This document shows, piece after piece, positions 42,495-50,071 of a DNA stretch of 64,000 bases; the first letter of the stretch is position 1, and each line of letters starts with the position of its first letter. The notes under the pieces are model-generated. The model was not told the origin of the DNA, ran no database searches, and worked only from the letters and a program-made list of their open reading frames with translations. Position numbers and translations under genes: made by a program. The DNA is from Pseudoflavonifractor sp. An44 (lineage in GTDB: Bacteria; Bacillota; Clostridia; Oscillospirales; Oscillospiraceae). The stretch is taken from positions 1 to 64,000 of the forward strand of contig NZ_NFIH01000012.1 in the NCBI RefSeq assembly GCF_002161675.1, read 5' to 3'.

Positions 42495-44321
42495 TTAGGA
42501 CTTTTTACCCTTCTGGGCCTTCATGCGCTGCTCGTGGTTGAGGATGCGCTTGCGCAGACGCAGGTTCTCGGGGGTGACCTCCAGAATCTCGTCGTCGGCC
42601 AGGAACTCCAGGCACTGCTCCAGGGAGAGAATGCGGGGGGGCACCAGGCGCAGGGCCTCGTCGGAACCGGAGGCACGCATGTTGGTCAGCTGCTTTTTAC
42701 GGCAGACGTTGACGGTGATGTCCTCCATCTTGGGACACACACCTACCACCATGCCCTCATACACGGGCACGCCGGCGCCGATGAACAGAGCGCCACGGTC
42801 CTGGGCGGAGAACAGGCCGTAGGCCACGGACTCGCCGGTCTCATGGGCCACCAGGGAACCGGTGTTGCGGCGCTGAATCTCGCCCTTGTAGGGCACGTAC
42901 TTCTCAAAGACGGAGGCCATGATGCCCTCGCCCTTGGTGTCGGTCAAGAACTCGTTGCGATAGCCGAACAGGCCACGGGAGGGAACCAGGAACTCCAGCT
43001 TCATGCGGCTGCCCACGGGGGTCATGGAGAGGAACTCAGCCTTGCGGGCGCCCAGCTTCTCCATGACGGCGCCCACGTTGTCGGCGGGCACGTCGGTGAC
43101 CACGCGCTCCACGGGCTCGCACTTGACCCCGTCAATCTCCTGGTAGAGCACACGGGGGGGAGAGACCTGGAACTCGTAGCCTTCCCGGCGCATGGTCTCG
43201 ATGAGGATGGACAGGGACATCTCGCCACGGCCCGCCACGTTGAAGGAGTCGGTGGAGTTCTCCACCTCGGTCACCCGCAGGGACACGTCCTTGAGGGTTT
43301 CCCGGAACAGGCGGTCCCGGAGCTGGCGGCTGGTGACGAACTTGCCCTCACGGCCAGCAAAGGGAGAGTCGTTGACGGAGAAGGTCATCTCCAGGGTGGG
43401 GGCGGAGATCTTCACAAACTCGATGGGCTCCACGGCGGAGGGGGCACAGATGGTGTCGCCGATGGTGATGTCGCCGATGCCGCTCATGGCGATGATCTCA
43501 CCGGCGGCGGCCTCGGTGACGGGGGTGCGGGCCAGGCCGTCGAAGGTGTACAGGCTCACGGCCTTGGCCTTCTTGGACTCGTCGGGGTTGTGGTAGTTGC
43601 ACACCACGATCTCCTGGTTCTGCTTGATGGTACCACGCTCAATGCGGCCGATGGCAATACGGCCCACAAAGTCGTTGTAGTCGATGGAGGAGACCAGCAT
43701 CTGGAAGGGAGCCTCGGTGTCGCACTCGGGGGCGGGAATGTACTCCAGAATGGTCTCGAACAGGGGCACCAGGTCGGTGCCCACCACGTCGGGGGAGTAG
43801 GAGGCGGTGCCCTGACGGCCGGAGCAGAAGAGGGTGGGGGAGTCCAGCTGCTCGTCGGTGGCGTCCAGGTCCATCAGCAGCTCCAGCACCTCGTCCACTA
43901 CCTCGTGGATACGCTGGTCGGGGCGGTCAATCTTGTTGACCACCACGATCACCCGGTGGCCCAGCTCCAGGGCACGGGAGAGCACGAAGCGGGTCTGAGG
44001 CATGGGGCCCTCGGCGGCGTCCACCAGCAGGATGACGCCGTTGACCATCTTCAGAATACGCTCCACCTCGCCGCCGAAGTCGGCGTGGCCCGGGGTGTCT
44101 ACGATGTTGATTTTGGTATCCTTATAGTGGACGGCGGTATTCTTGGCCAGAATGGTGATGCCGCGCTCACGCTCCAGGTCGTTGGAGTCCATGACACGCT
44201 CCACCGTGGCCTGATTCTCCCGGTAGATGCCGCCCTGCTTGAGCATCTCGTCCACCAGGGTGGTCTTGCCGTGGTCAACGTGGGCAATGATGGCTACGTT
44301 TCTCAATTTCTCGTTTCGCAT
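42495..44321 (-). CDS. typA: ribosome-associated GTPase TypA/BipA
   Basis: A 608-aa translational GTPase, the usual length. G1 [10 protein letters not shown]2 RERGITI, G3 [13 protein letters not shown]4 NKIDRPDQ, then EF-G-like domains II, III and V and the BipA-specific C-terminus ([18 protein letters not shown]). It is involved in ribosome assembly and stress adaptation. A good promoter lies upstream at 44419-44447. Confidence 0.97.
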   Translation of the reverse strand: MRNEKLRNVAIIAHVDHGKTTLVDEMLKQGGIYRENQATVERVMDSNDLERERGITILAKNTAVHYKDTKINIVDTPGHADFGGEVERILKMVNGVILLVDAAEGPMPQTRFVLSRALELGHRVIVVVNKIDRPDQRIHEVVDEVLELLMDLDATDEQLDSPTLFCSGRQGTASYSPDVVGTDLVPLFETILEYIPAPECDTEAPFQMLVSSIDYNDFVGRIAIGRIERGTIKQNQEIVVCNYHNPDESKKAKAVSLYTFDGLARTPVTEAAAGEIIAMSGIGDITIGDTICAPSAVEPIEFVKISAPTLEMTFSVNDSPFAGREGKFVTSRQLRDRLFRETLKDVSLRVTEVENSTDSFNVAGRGEMSLSILIETMRREGYEFQVSPPRVLYQEIDGVKCEPVERVVTDVPADNVGAVMEKLGARKAEFLSMTPVGSRMKLEFLVPSRGLFGYRNEFLTDTKGEGIMASVFEKYVPYKGEIQRRNTGSLVAHETGESVAYGLFSAQDRGALFIGAGVPVYEGMVVGVCPKMEDITVNVCRKKQLTNMRASGSDEALRLVPPRILSLEQCLEFLADDEILEVTPENLRLRKRILNHEQRMKAQKGKKS

Positions 44322-44418
44322 CTCTCGTTCTCCTTATTGTCTGGCTGTTTTGCACAGCCCATAAACTACCATGGGAATGTGGACACAATTCCCACATCCG
44401 ATCAAAACACAGTCACTT

Positions 44419-44447
44419 ATTATATCCCGAAATGTGTTGGATTGCAA
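44419..44447 (-). promoter_or_regulatory. typA promoter
   Basis: On the minus strand: TTGCAA (44447-44442), 17-base spacer, TATAAT (44424-44419), about 100 bases before the typA start. Confidence 0.75.
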
Positions 44448-44499
44448 CGGCAGAAGGGGAGAAAAACCCGCCCGATTCCAGAAAAGTTCTTGTGCCGCA

Positions 44500-44528
44500 T
44501 TGACAGTATCGGTGGAATTGGGTAGAAT
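44500..44528 (+). promoter_or_regulatory. tRNA-Arg promoter
   Basis: TTGACA (44500-44505), 17-base spacer, TAGAAT (44523-44528), 37 bases before the tRNA gene. Confidence 0.82.
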
Positions 44529-44565
44529 ATACCAAGCGGCCATGGGCCGCCGGACAATTGCATAG

Positions 44566-44640
44566 GCCTCCGTAGTTAAATGGATATAACAAGCCCCTCC
44601 TAAGGGTTAGTTGTGAGTTCGATTCTCGCCGGGGGTGCCA
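44566..44640 (+). tRNA. tRNA-Arg (anticodon CCT), CCA encoded
   Basis: A 75-base cloverleaf. Acceptor GCCTCCG pairs with CGGGGGT (two wobbles), D arm GTTAAATGGATATAAC, anticodon stem AGCCC/GGGTT around loop CTCCTAA, T arm GTGAG-TTCGATT-CTCGC, and 3' CCA. The two wobble pairs in the acceptor stem would fit a 3' half replaced by an integrated element. AT-rich accessory DNA begins right after it. Confidence 0.92.
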
Positions 44641-44645
44641 AAACA

Positions 44646-44687
44646 ACCGCTGTAAGCCGTTTTTTCGCTGGTTTACAGCGGTTTTTG
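44646..44687 (+). terminator. terminator after tRNA-Arg
   Basis: ACCGCTGTAAGCC / GGTTTACAGCGGT (one wobble) is followed by TTTTTG. Confidence 0.8.
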
Positions 44688-44744
44688 TTTTAAAGAAAAA
44701 GCGTATAGCAAAGGGGGAGTTTCTATTCAATTTTGTTGTATGTT

Positions 44745-44804
44745 TGCTAATTGGATTTGAACGGTTTACACGCACTTGCTAAGAAAAATCGCGTCCCTGC
44801 TAAT
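44745..44804. repeat. TGCTAAT repeats, left end of the element
   Basis: TGCTAAT at 44745-44751 and 44798-44804, and TGCTAAG at 44777-44783. The same heptamer is dense at 47867-48373 and recurs at 48707. Sites like these at both ends of an element resemble integrase/excisionase arm sites. Confidence 0.55.
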
Positions 44805-44818
44805 TCGATTTTTCGGAC

Positions 44819-45382
44819 TCATTTGCTGCCGGGTGTTGCGGAGAGCAGCGCCGCCAGAGTATTTGCCAGTTCCGGCGACTTGCGAAGCTGTTCCACCAGG
44901 GCCTCCAAATCCAATGCGGCGGGTGCCGGTTCCTTTTTTTCTTCTGGGGGACGAACCGAACGCAAGTCGGGATTTGCGTAGAAGGCACTCTCAAACTTCT
45001 GGGCGTTGATCTTATCCATATCCGGGTTTTCCGTATCTGGACAAGCCGTATCCGGCTCGTCCTCACACGGCTGGCCCGTGTCCGGGGGATGAGGCGTCTC
45101 GTAGATGACATACTCCACATCCACGATCTTGCCCTTGCTGTCCCGCAGCCGATTGCGGACTATGTATCCGGCGTGCTCCAGTTCCTTCAGAGCTGATCCA
45201 ATGCTGTCCGTGCCCTCCTTGCAGATTTTGGCCAGGCCCCTGGTGGTGTAGTTCCAGTCCTCCGGTAAGGACAGCATCATGGAGAGCAGCCCTTTGGATT
45301 TCAGCGACAGCCCCGCATTCCGCAGGTGGTGGTTGGACATCACCGTGTAGTCACGGGTTTTCTCAATGCGAAATACCGCCAT
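44819..45382 (-). CDS. replication-initiator-like HTH protein of an integrative element
   Basis: A 187-aa protein. The N-terminal part (FRIEKTRDYTVMSNHHLR, SLKSKGLLSMMLSLPEDWNY, DSIGSALKELEHAGYIVR) is a winged-helix domain common in Tn916/Tn1549-type integrative elements and phages, often next to replication proteins. The middle is acidic and the C-terminus ends with LVEQLRKSPELANTLAALL. The start context is weak but the translated N-terminus matches the family pattern. It points towards the tRNA gene. Confidence 0.82.
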   Translation of the reverse strand: MAVFRIEKTRDYTVMSNHHLRNAGLSLKSKGLLSMMLSLPEDWNYTTRGLAKICKEGTDSIGSALKELEHAGYIVRNRLRDSKGKIVDVEYVIYETPHPPDTGQPCEDEPDTACPDTENPDMDKINAQKFESAFYANPDLRSVRPPEEKKEPAPAALDLEALVEQLRKSPELANTLAALLSATPGSK

Positions 45383-45786
45383 GGTATCACCTCCTTTCAG
45401 CGGTCTAAGAAAGTGTTCGTTTTTGGGGAAAAGACGGCCTCTACGCCGCCCGGATACCCCGGAGGGAAAAACCTATGGGCGGTGGCCTTTTGGCTGACTG
45501 CGGAAGAAAAACATGAGATTTTCGACTCCTGTCGGGGCAGTTTTGAGATAATATAGGTTACATAAATTGTGACCACGCTTTATGGCAGAGAATAAAATAA
45601 AAGCCATAGGTAAAAACCTATGGGTGACAGATAGTGTATTTTTGTGGAATAAACTATTAGCTGTATTGTTGATTTCGCAAAATATGGTATAATGTACTTG
45701 ATTATAATTGGATGCTGGTTTTCAAAAATGGAAAAATTTCCTGCGTTTAGCCGCTTATTTATATGACATGAAATGAGGTAAAGCAA
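45383..45786. other. gap with inverted repeat CCATAGG / CCTATGG
   Basis: About 400 bases without a gene. It contains CCATAGG-TAAAAA-CCTATGG at 45604-45623, a half of the same motif near 45469, and AT-rich sequence before the ATPase gene. A GAGGT ribosome site precedes the next start. Confidence 0.55.
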
Positions 45787-47082
45787 ATGCATAAACTTAT
45801 TATTCATAAACTAGGACCGATACGGCATTGCGAATTAACTTGCTCTCAGTTTATGACTTTCACCGGATTTCAAGCCTCAGGAAAAAGTACAATAGCAAAA
45901 GCTGTTTATTATTTTAGAACAATCAAAAATGATATTTATTCCACACTTGAAGATATTGCTTTAAGTCTGTATTCCGATTCAGACCAGAATCAAAATATTT
46001 CTAAAAACAAATATTTAACAGACTTCCTAAGAGAAAAATTTTTGAGAGTGTTTGGTTCCTCTTGGGGAATGGATAATGATATGTCAATGGAATATTATTT
46101 TTCTGAAGACTGCTTTGTAAAAGTCTACCTCAAAGAGGAAAATTTTTATTCCACTCCTAATTATGTATGGATTGAGTTATGCCCCGCCATAACATCTTTT
46201 TTGCGCGATAATAGTTTGAGAGTAGATGCTTTGGGTGTTCCTGCGACTGAACGAAAGAGAATTCAGGAAAGACTAGTTCAGCTTTTTAACGATAATTATG
46301 AAACAGTCTATATCCCAGCAGGCCGTAGCATGATTACACTATTATCCCAACAAATGAGTTATATTTATACCACCATGAAAGATGCTCAGAAACGAGCGAT
46401 TGACTATTGTACTCAAGATTATATTGAGAGAATACTAAGTTTGAAATCTGAATTCTCAGATGGATTAAATGGGCTCGCTGCATATGAGGGACCTAAAAAC
46501 AATATACCCAGATCCGTAACAAGCCTTGCAATGGATCTTGTCCAAAAGGTTTTAAGAGGCAGTTATAGGTTCGCCGATAACGAAGAGAGAATAGTACTGG
46601 ATAATAACAAGTATGTAAAAATAAACTTTGCATCCTCTGGCCAGCAAGAATCAGTTTGGATCCTAAATCTGTTGTTTTACTATCTTGTTCATGGTACACC
46701 TGTAAATTTCATAATTGAGGAGCCGGAATCACATCTTTTCCCAGAATCCCAAAAGTATATAACAGAATTAATCACTTTGATTTTTAATTTGGGCCACTCT
46801 GTATTGGTCACTACCCACAGCCCGTATGTACTGGGAACATTAAATAATTTGCTTTATGCTGACAATATTCCGAAGAAGTTGAAAGATACTGCATCATCGA
46901 TTATTCCTTCCGAATTTTGGATTAATGGCAATCAGTTTTCCGCATGGTTTGTGAAAAATGGTAGCATCGAAGATTGCATAGATCAAGAGATACATTTAAT
47001 TCAAAATGAAAAACTTGATCAGATTTCTAAAGTGATTAATAGGGATTTTGACAAGTTGTTTGATTTGGAAATGGATGAATAA
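45787..47082 (+). CDS. AAA/ABC-type ATPase (AAA15/OLD-like), defence candidate
   Basis: A 431-aa ATPase. Walker A is in GFQASGKST (about residue 31); a long helical/insert region follows, then an ABC-type signature ASSGQQES (about 281), Walker B FIIEEPESHLFPE (about 308) and the H-loop LVTTHSPY (about 342). This is the layout of OLD/AAA15/RecF-like ATPases used in Septu, Gabija and PARIS-type phage defence. It has no TOPRIM nuclease of its own. A small nuclease-like gene follows 13 bases later, so the two likely act together. Codon use is AT-rich, as in the rest of the element. Confidence 0.82.
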   Translation: MHKLIIHKLGPIRHCELTCSQFMTFTGFQASGKSTIAKAVYYFRTIKNDIYSTLEDIALSLYSDSDQNQNISKNKYLTDFLREKFLRVFGSSWGMDNDMSMEYYFSEDCFVKVYLKEENFYSTPNYVWIELCPAITSFLRDNSLRVDALGVPATERKRIQERLVQLFNDNYETVYIPAGRSMITLLSQQMSYIYTTMKDAQKRAIDYCTQDYIERILSLKSEFSDGLNGLAAYEGPKNNIPRSVTSLAMDLVQKVLRGSYRFADNEERIVLDNNKYVKINFASSGQQESVWILNLLFYYLVHGTPVNFIIEEPESHLFPESQKYITELITLIFNLGHSVLVTTHSPYVLGTLNNLLYADNIPKKLKDTASSIIPSEFWINGNQFSAWFVKNGSIEDCIDQEIHLIQNEKLDQISKVINRDFDKLFDLEMDE

Positions 47083-47095
47083 GAAGGTGTAGAAA

Positions 47096-47521
47096 ATGCC
47101 AATTGCGGGATACATGTCCCTTTGTAAAGAAAGAGCTCCCATTATTAGTTCACGAGATAAAGGAGGATCGCAAACACATATAGCGTATAATAGAGGTTCA
47201 TCCTTTGTGACCCACTATCAAGTCGATGGAGTCATAATAAAGAGTGGAAATAAGTGTGATTTTCTTCTTATTAACGAGGACAAAAAAACAGCCTACCTCA
47301 TAGAATTGAAAGGCTCAGATTTAAGCTGGGCTGCCATGCAATTGCAGGCAACAGAACAAACATTGTCAGAGCAACTTGCACCGTATCAACCATTGCAATA
47401 TAGAATCGTTGCTAATAAATGTCGAACTAACGAAATTGAAACGGCGGAGTTCAAAAAATACAGAAAGCTCTGGAAAAAACGGCTTGTTTACAAATCTGTA
47501 AAGTATGAGGAAAACATTTAG
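47096..47521 (+). CDS. small PD-(D/E)XK nuclease-like protein
   Basis: A 141-aa protein. The core motif is D in NKCDFLLINEDK followed by the strand AYLIELKGSDL (ExK), then Gln-rich helix WAAMQLQATEQ. This is the D...ExK...Q order of PD-(D/E)XK nucleases such as Holliday-junction resolvases and restriction-like proteins. It is encoded 13 bases after the ATPase and has no other neighbour on its strand, so it is most likely the effector partner. I do not recognise a named system with exactly this pair. Confidence 0.7.
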   Translation: MPIAGYMSLCKERAPIISSRDKGGSQTHIAYNRGSSFVTHYQVDGVIIKSGNKCDFLLINEDKKTAYLIELKGSDLSWAAMQLQATEQTLSEQLAPYQPLQYRIVANKCRTNEIETAEFKKYRKLWKKRLVYKSVKYEENI

Positions 47522-47591
47522 CTTATATGTATGCTGCAAAAAGCTGTAATCTAACATAGCCTATACTTATATTATTTGCAAATTATATTGT

Positions 47592-47622
47592 GAGCGCCAT
47601 AGGTTTGAATCCTATGGCGCTC
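47592..47622. terminator. bidirectional hairpin between nuclease and excisionase genes
   Basis: A perfect 12-bp stem GAGCGCCATAGG / CCTATGGCGCTC. The inner CCATAGG/CCTATGG is the same as in the hairpin at 45604-45623, on the other side of the ATPase-nuclease cassette. Confidence 0.65.
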
Positions 47623-47629
47623 CTACCTG

Positions 47630-47848
47630 TTATTCAGTTTCGTCGTCCAGCCCCTCCGTCTTCAGCCAATCCTCAAAGGACTTTCTGGAGATGCGGATCA
47701 TGTTGCCGATGTGGATCGTCTTGAACGCTCCGGAGTTAGCAAGTTTATAGGCCGTGGCGCGGCCGATACCGAGAATGGCTGCGATGTCATTCACGGTGTA
47801 TGTTTTGCTTTGGGGCGTTCCTTTTTCGTTGGGTGTGTTGGTGCTCAT
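47630..47848 (-). CDS. excisionase-like helix-turn-helix protein
   Basis: A 72-aa MerR/HTH_17-type DNA-binding protein with YTVNDIAAILGIGRATAYKL, then IRISRKSFEDWL, as in Xis proteins of Tn916-like elements. The ATG at 47848 follows GGAGGA. In such elements an integrase gene usually follows xis; here the next DNA in that direction is the convergent nuclease/ATPase cassette and no recombinase is visible. Confidence 0.82.
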   Translation of the reverse strand: MSTNTPNEKGTPQSKTYTVNDIAAILGIGRATAYKLANSGAFKTIHIGNMIRISRKSFEDWLKTEGLDDETE

Positions 47849-48068
47849 AAGATTATCCTCCATCTGTGCTAATAGCATTTTGAAATGGTCCCTGGAAGCC
47901 CTCTGTCACAAGGGGTTTCTGCTAATACCTTGCTAATACGACATTTGAAAAGCCGTTGTAAGGCAGCATATTTCAGGGGAATTTGTGCAAATTGACCTGC
48001 CTCCAGGCAGCACAATTTGAGAAGAAACAACACGGGAAGATATGATATGAACAACTTACGAAATGGTA

Positions 48069-48120
48069 CGCCGTACTCCTAAGCGGTAGGTCGGGTGTTC
48101 GAATCACCTCGGGAACGCCA
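48069..48120 (+). other. partial tRNA-Arg-like 3' half, candidate attachment-site remnant
   Basis: It has an anticodon-loop-like CTCCTAAG, a T arm GGGTG-TTCGAAT-CACCT and a 3' end CGGGAACGCCA, but no 5' half that could pair with this acceptor. It is similar to, not identical with, the 3' half of tRNA-Arg at 44566. It fits a tRNA-gene fragment carried or left by an integrating element. Confidence 0.55.
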
Positions 48121-48127
48121 AAAACTC

Positions 48128-48169
48128 CGCCGGAAAACCCAGTAAAATCAAGGGTTTCCGGCGTTTTTT
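48128..48169 (+). terminator. terminator after the partial tRNA
   Basis: CGCCGGAAAACCC / GGGTTTCCGGCG (one bulge) is followed by TTTTTT. Confidence 0.78.
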
Positions 48170-48488
48170 CATTTTTACGGGAAAAGAGAAAAATCGTGAA
48201 ATTCACAGATTTTCATTAGCAAATTCTCCGTCAGCTAATGGAAATTAGAACTAATGTCGTCCGCCTTTCAGGTGTACGGCTTGCTAATAAAAATTAGCAG
48301 AATTTTTGCCATTTTGCTAATGAAAATGCCCTCTCTGCTAATTGGAGAAAAATCGAGCAAAATTTCTGCTAATGAAAAAGGCGGTTGTTACCCTGTTAAT
48401 TTGTTCATTTAGGGGTGGCGAGCGACAATCGCACACTACCTCTATGCCCTTTCTTATTATATAATTGCGGTAACAGGAGGTGGTTGTT

Positions 48489-48668
48489 TTGAAAGAACAG
48501 AAATATCATTTATATCTTTCCGATGAAAAATACAGGAGAGTTTTGCAATCACTTATCCGTTTGAAAAACAGCCTGATAGCACAAGGCAGATACACCGATG
48601 GAGTTGATGATATTCTCTGCAAGATGATTTCAGCCAAGAAAAGAAAGTTCAAAATCAAATATATCTGA
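48489..48668 (+). CDS. small mobile-element protein, unknown function
   Basis: A 59-aa basic protein (KYHLYLSDEKYRRVLQSLIR, ISAKKRKFKIKYI at the end). Short proteins of this kind are frequent cargo of Clostridia integrative elements. The likely start is TTG at 48489, eight bases after AGGAGG; a GTG at 48480 lies inside that ribosome site. Confidence 0.65.
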   Translation: MKEQKYHLYLSDEKYRRVLQSLIRLKNSLIAQGRYTDGVDDILCKMISAKKRKFKIKYI

Positions 48669-48677
48669 ACATAGAAC

Positions 48678-48707
48678 AAGACCGCCTACACAATGTAAGT
48701 GGTCTTT
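48678..48707 (+). terminator. intrinsic terminator
   Basis: AAGACCGCCTAC / GTAAGTGGTCTT with two weak pairs, ending in TTTG; ten bases after the small gene. Confidence 0.55.
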
Positions 48708-48741
48708 GCTAATTTTGAGTAAGTTCGACAAACTGGAATTT

Positions 48742-49167
48742 CTATTTGTGTTGCCATGTCATTACATAATCTTTTTCTCCGGTAGCCTCATCTAAGCCAC
48801 TATGCTGAATCTCAAATCCTTCTCTCTTATAAAAAGATATTGCCCGTGCGTTCTTTTGGTATACGTTCAAGTGCAACTTGTTCCTTTTATCCTTTGCATA
48901 ATTCAGCAGAATTTTACCTATACCCTGCGATTGCATTTCACCAGAAACAAAAATGCCCTCAACATATTCATCATTTAACCCTATAAAACCCTGTATTTCT
49001 GTATCATACTCATACACATAAACCTCTGCTAGTAACAACGCTTCTTTTACTGATTTGAAATTGCTTTTCCAGTATTCGGCGGGGATAAAATTATGTGCCT
49101 TTATATTTGTATCCAACCATATATCTGCAACTTTATTTATATCATCCCTTTGAAATTCTCTAATCAT
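48742..49167 (-). CDS. GNAT-family N-acetyltransferase
   Basis: A 141-aa acetyltransferase with the GNAT pattern: REFQRDDINKVADIW, strand IQGFIGLNDEYVEGIFV, the acetyl-CoA loop QSQGIGKILLNYA (about residue 80), and LNVYQKNARAISFYKREGF. The substrate is unknown. ATG at 49167 has GGAG ten bases upstream; an extension to 49200 has no better site. AT-rich codons place it in the accessory segment. Confidence 0.9.
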   Translation of the reverse strand: MIREFQRDDINKVADIWLDTNIKAHNFIPAEYWKSNFKSVKEALLLAEVYVYEYDTEIQGFIGLNDEYVEGIFVSGEMQSQGIGKILLNYAKDKRNKLHLNVYQKNARAISFYKREGFEIQHSGLDEATGEKDYVMTWQHK

Positions 49168-49225
49168 AACGGTGACGCTCCATAAACTTGAATTTTCCAA
49201 TTTAACAAACTTGAATTTGACTTGC

Positions 49226-49549
49226 CTATTTTCTTAAAATCTCATGTGGAGCTTCTATTTCATTTGCCAAGGTATGCTCTGTTAATTCTGACATCAATTT
49301 CAATTTTTTATTAATCAATGGTCGCATACAATTAGGAACATGTTCCTGATGCGCTCTGTGGATTGCTACACATTCCTTACAGTTTCCGTGATAACGACAG
49401 GCTTTCAGGCAAGGACAGTGATCTTTGTCTTTATACTCCTTACGAAATTCCGCTGCAAATTCTTCTTGCAGTCTCAGCCCCTCGACACGGTTTCCCTTAT
49501 GAAATTCTACCATTGCATCCAGTTCTTTCTGGTTCCCTTCAATCTTCAT
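49226..49549 (-). CDS. Cys/His-rich small protein
   Basis: A 107-aa protein with a central cluster CPCLKACRYHGNCKECVAIH and a later HVPNC, which could bind metal (zinc or iron-sulfur). Helical charged ends flank it. Similar small cysteine-rich proteins of unknown role occur in many gut Firmicutes. GGAGG lies about 12 bases before the ATG. Confidence 0.75.
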   Translation of the reverse strand: MKIEGNQKELDAMVEFHKGNRVEGLRLQEEFAAEFRKEYKDKDHCPCLKACRYHGNCKECVAIHRAHQEHVPNCMRPLINKKLKLMSELTEHTLANEIEAPHEILRK

Positions 49550-49646
49550 GTTATTATAGCGCCTCCATTTCAACTATTCCTCATTTTCTGATAAATTCAA
49601 ATTTGTCTTTTTCTCTTATACACCAAAACTATGAATATTTCTACCC

Positions 49647-49691
49647 GCCGTCTATTGACCTCAGTTACGAGGAAAATAGGCGGCTTTTTTT
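49647..49691 (+). terminator. hairpin with T-tract in an intergenic region
   Basis: GCCGTCTATT / AATAGGCGGC (one wobble) is followed by TTTTTTT on the plus strand. No plus-strand gene directly upstream is recognised, so it may be a leftover of the accessory element. Confidence 0.6.
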
Positions 49692-49832
49692 ATTTTCAAA
49701 AAAATTTTCAAGAAATTTTTGAAAAACACCCCCCAAAAACGCTCTCCCATTTCAAACAAGTGAAGGGGTTAATTCCGAACCACGAAAACGGAAGCCTTTC
49801 ACTTGAACTTTGACAACTGAATAAGTCATTCA

Positions 49833-49952
49833 CTAAGACTTTATTTCTGATGATTTTAGCCACCTTATCGGGTACGCCGAGACTTCTGCATTGCAGAACA
49901 GCGAGAACTCCCGGTATAGGGATAGGAATGATACTGCGAGTTGTTTTTTCAT
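49833..49952 (-). CDS. possible 39-aa peptide
   Basis: A 39-codon frame, MKKQLAVSFLSLYREFSLF at the start and KSSEIKS at the end, with one Cys. It is preceded by a strong AGAGGAGGAG ribosome site ten bases before the ATG. It sits alone in an AT-rich gap next to the MATE gene. The amphipathic N-terminus and basic start recall small signalling or leader peptides, but there is no processing enzyme nearby. It may also be a chance or decayed frame. Confidence 0.35.
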   Translation of the reverse strand: MKKQLAVSFLSLYREFSLFCNAEVSAYPIRWLKSSEIKS

Positions 49953-50071
49953 GGGTTCTTCTCCTCCTCTGCTTGTTAGACGTGGACGACCTTCTATTTC
50001 ATCATTATATACATACAAAGCAGGTGGAGGTGTCAAACTGGGAAGTGGCAATAGTGCTGACGTGTTGCGGG

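Larger units (their letters stand above)
47867..48373. repeat. TGCTAAT repeat cluster, right end of the element
   Basis: TGCTAAT or its complement ATTAGCA at 47867, 47920, 47931, 48215 (inverted), 48282, 48293 (inverted), 48315, 48336 and 48367, all outside genes. One more copy is at 48707. The two at 47920 and 47931 are exactly one helical turn apart. Confidence 0.65.

Noticed and set aside
48069-48120. A second functional tRNA-Arg gene
   Set aside because: Only the 3' half is present; no 5' acceptor strand or D arm pairs with it, so it is treated as a fragment.
47867-48373. A CRISPR array
   Set aside because: The TGCTAAT repeats are seven bases long, in both orientations and irregularly spaced; no Cas genes are nearby. 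No CRISPR array is seen elsewhere in the window.
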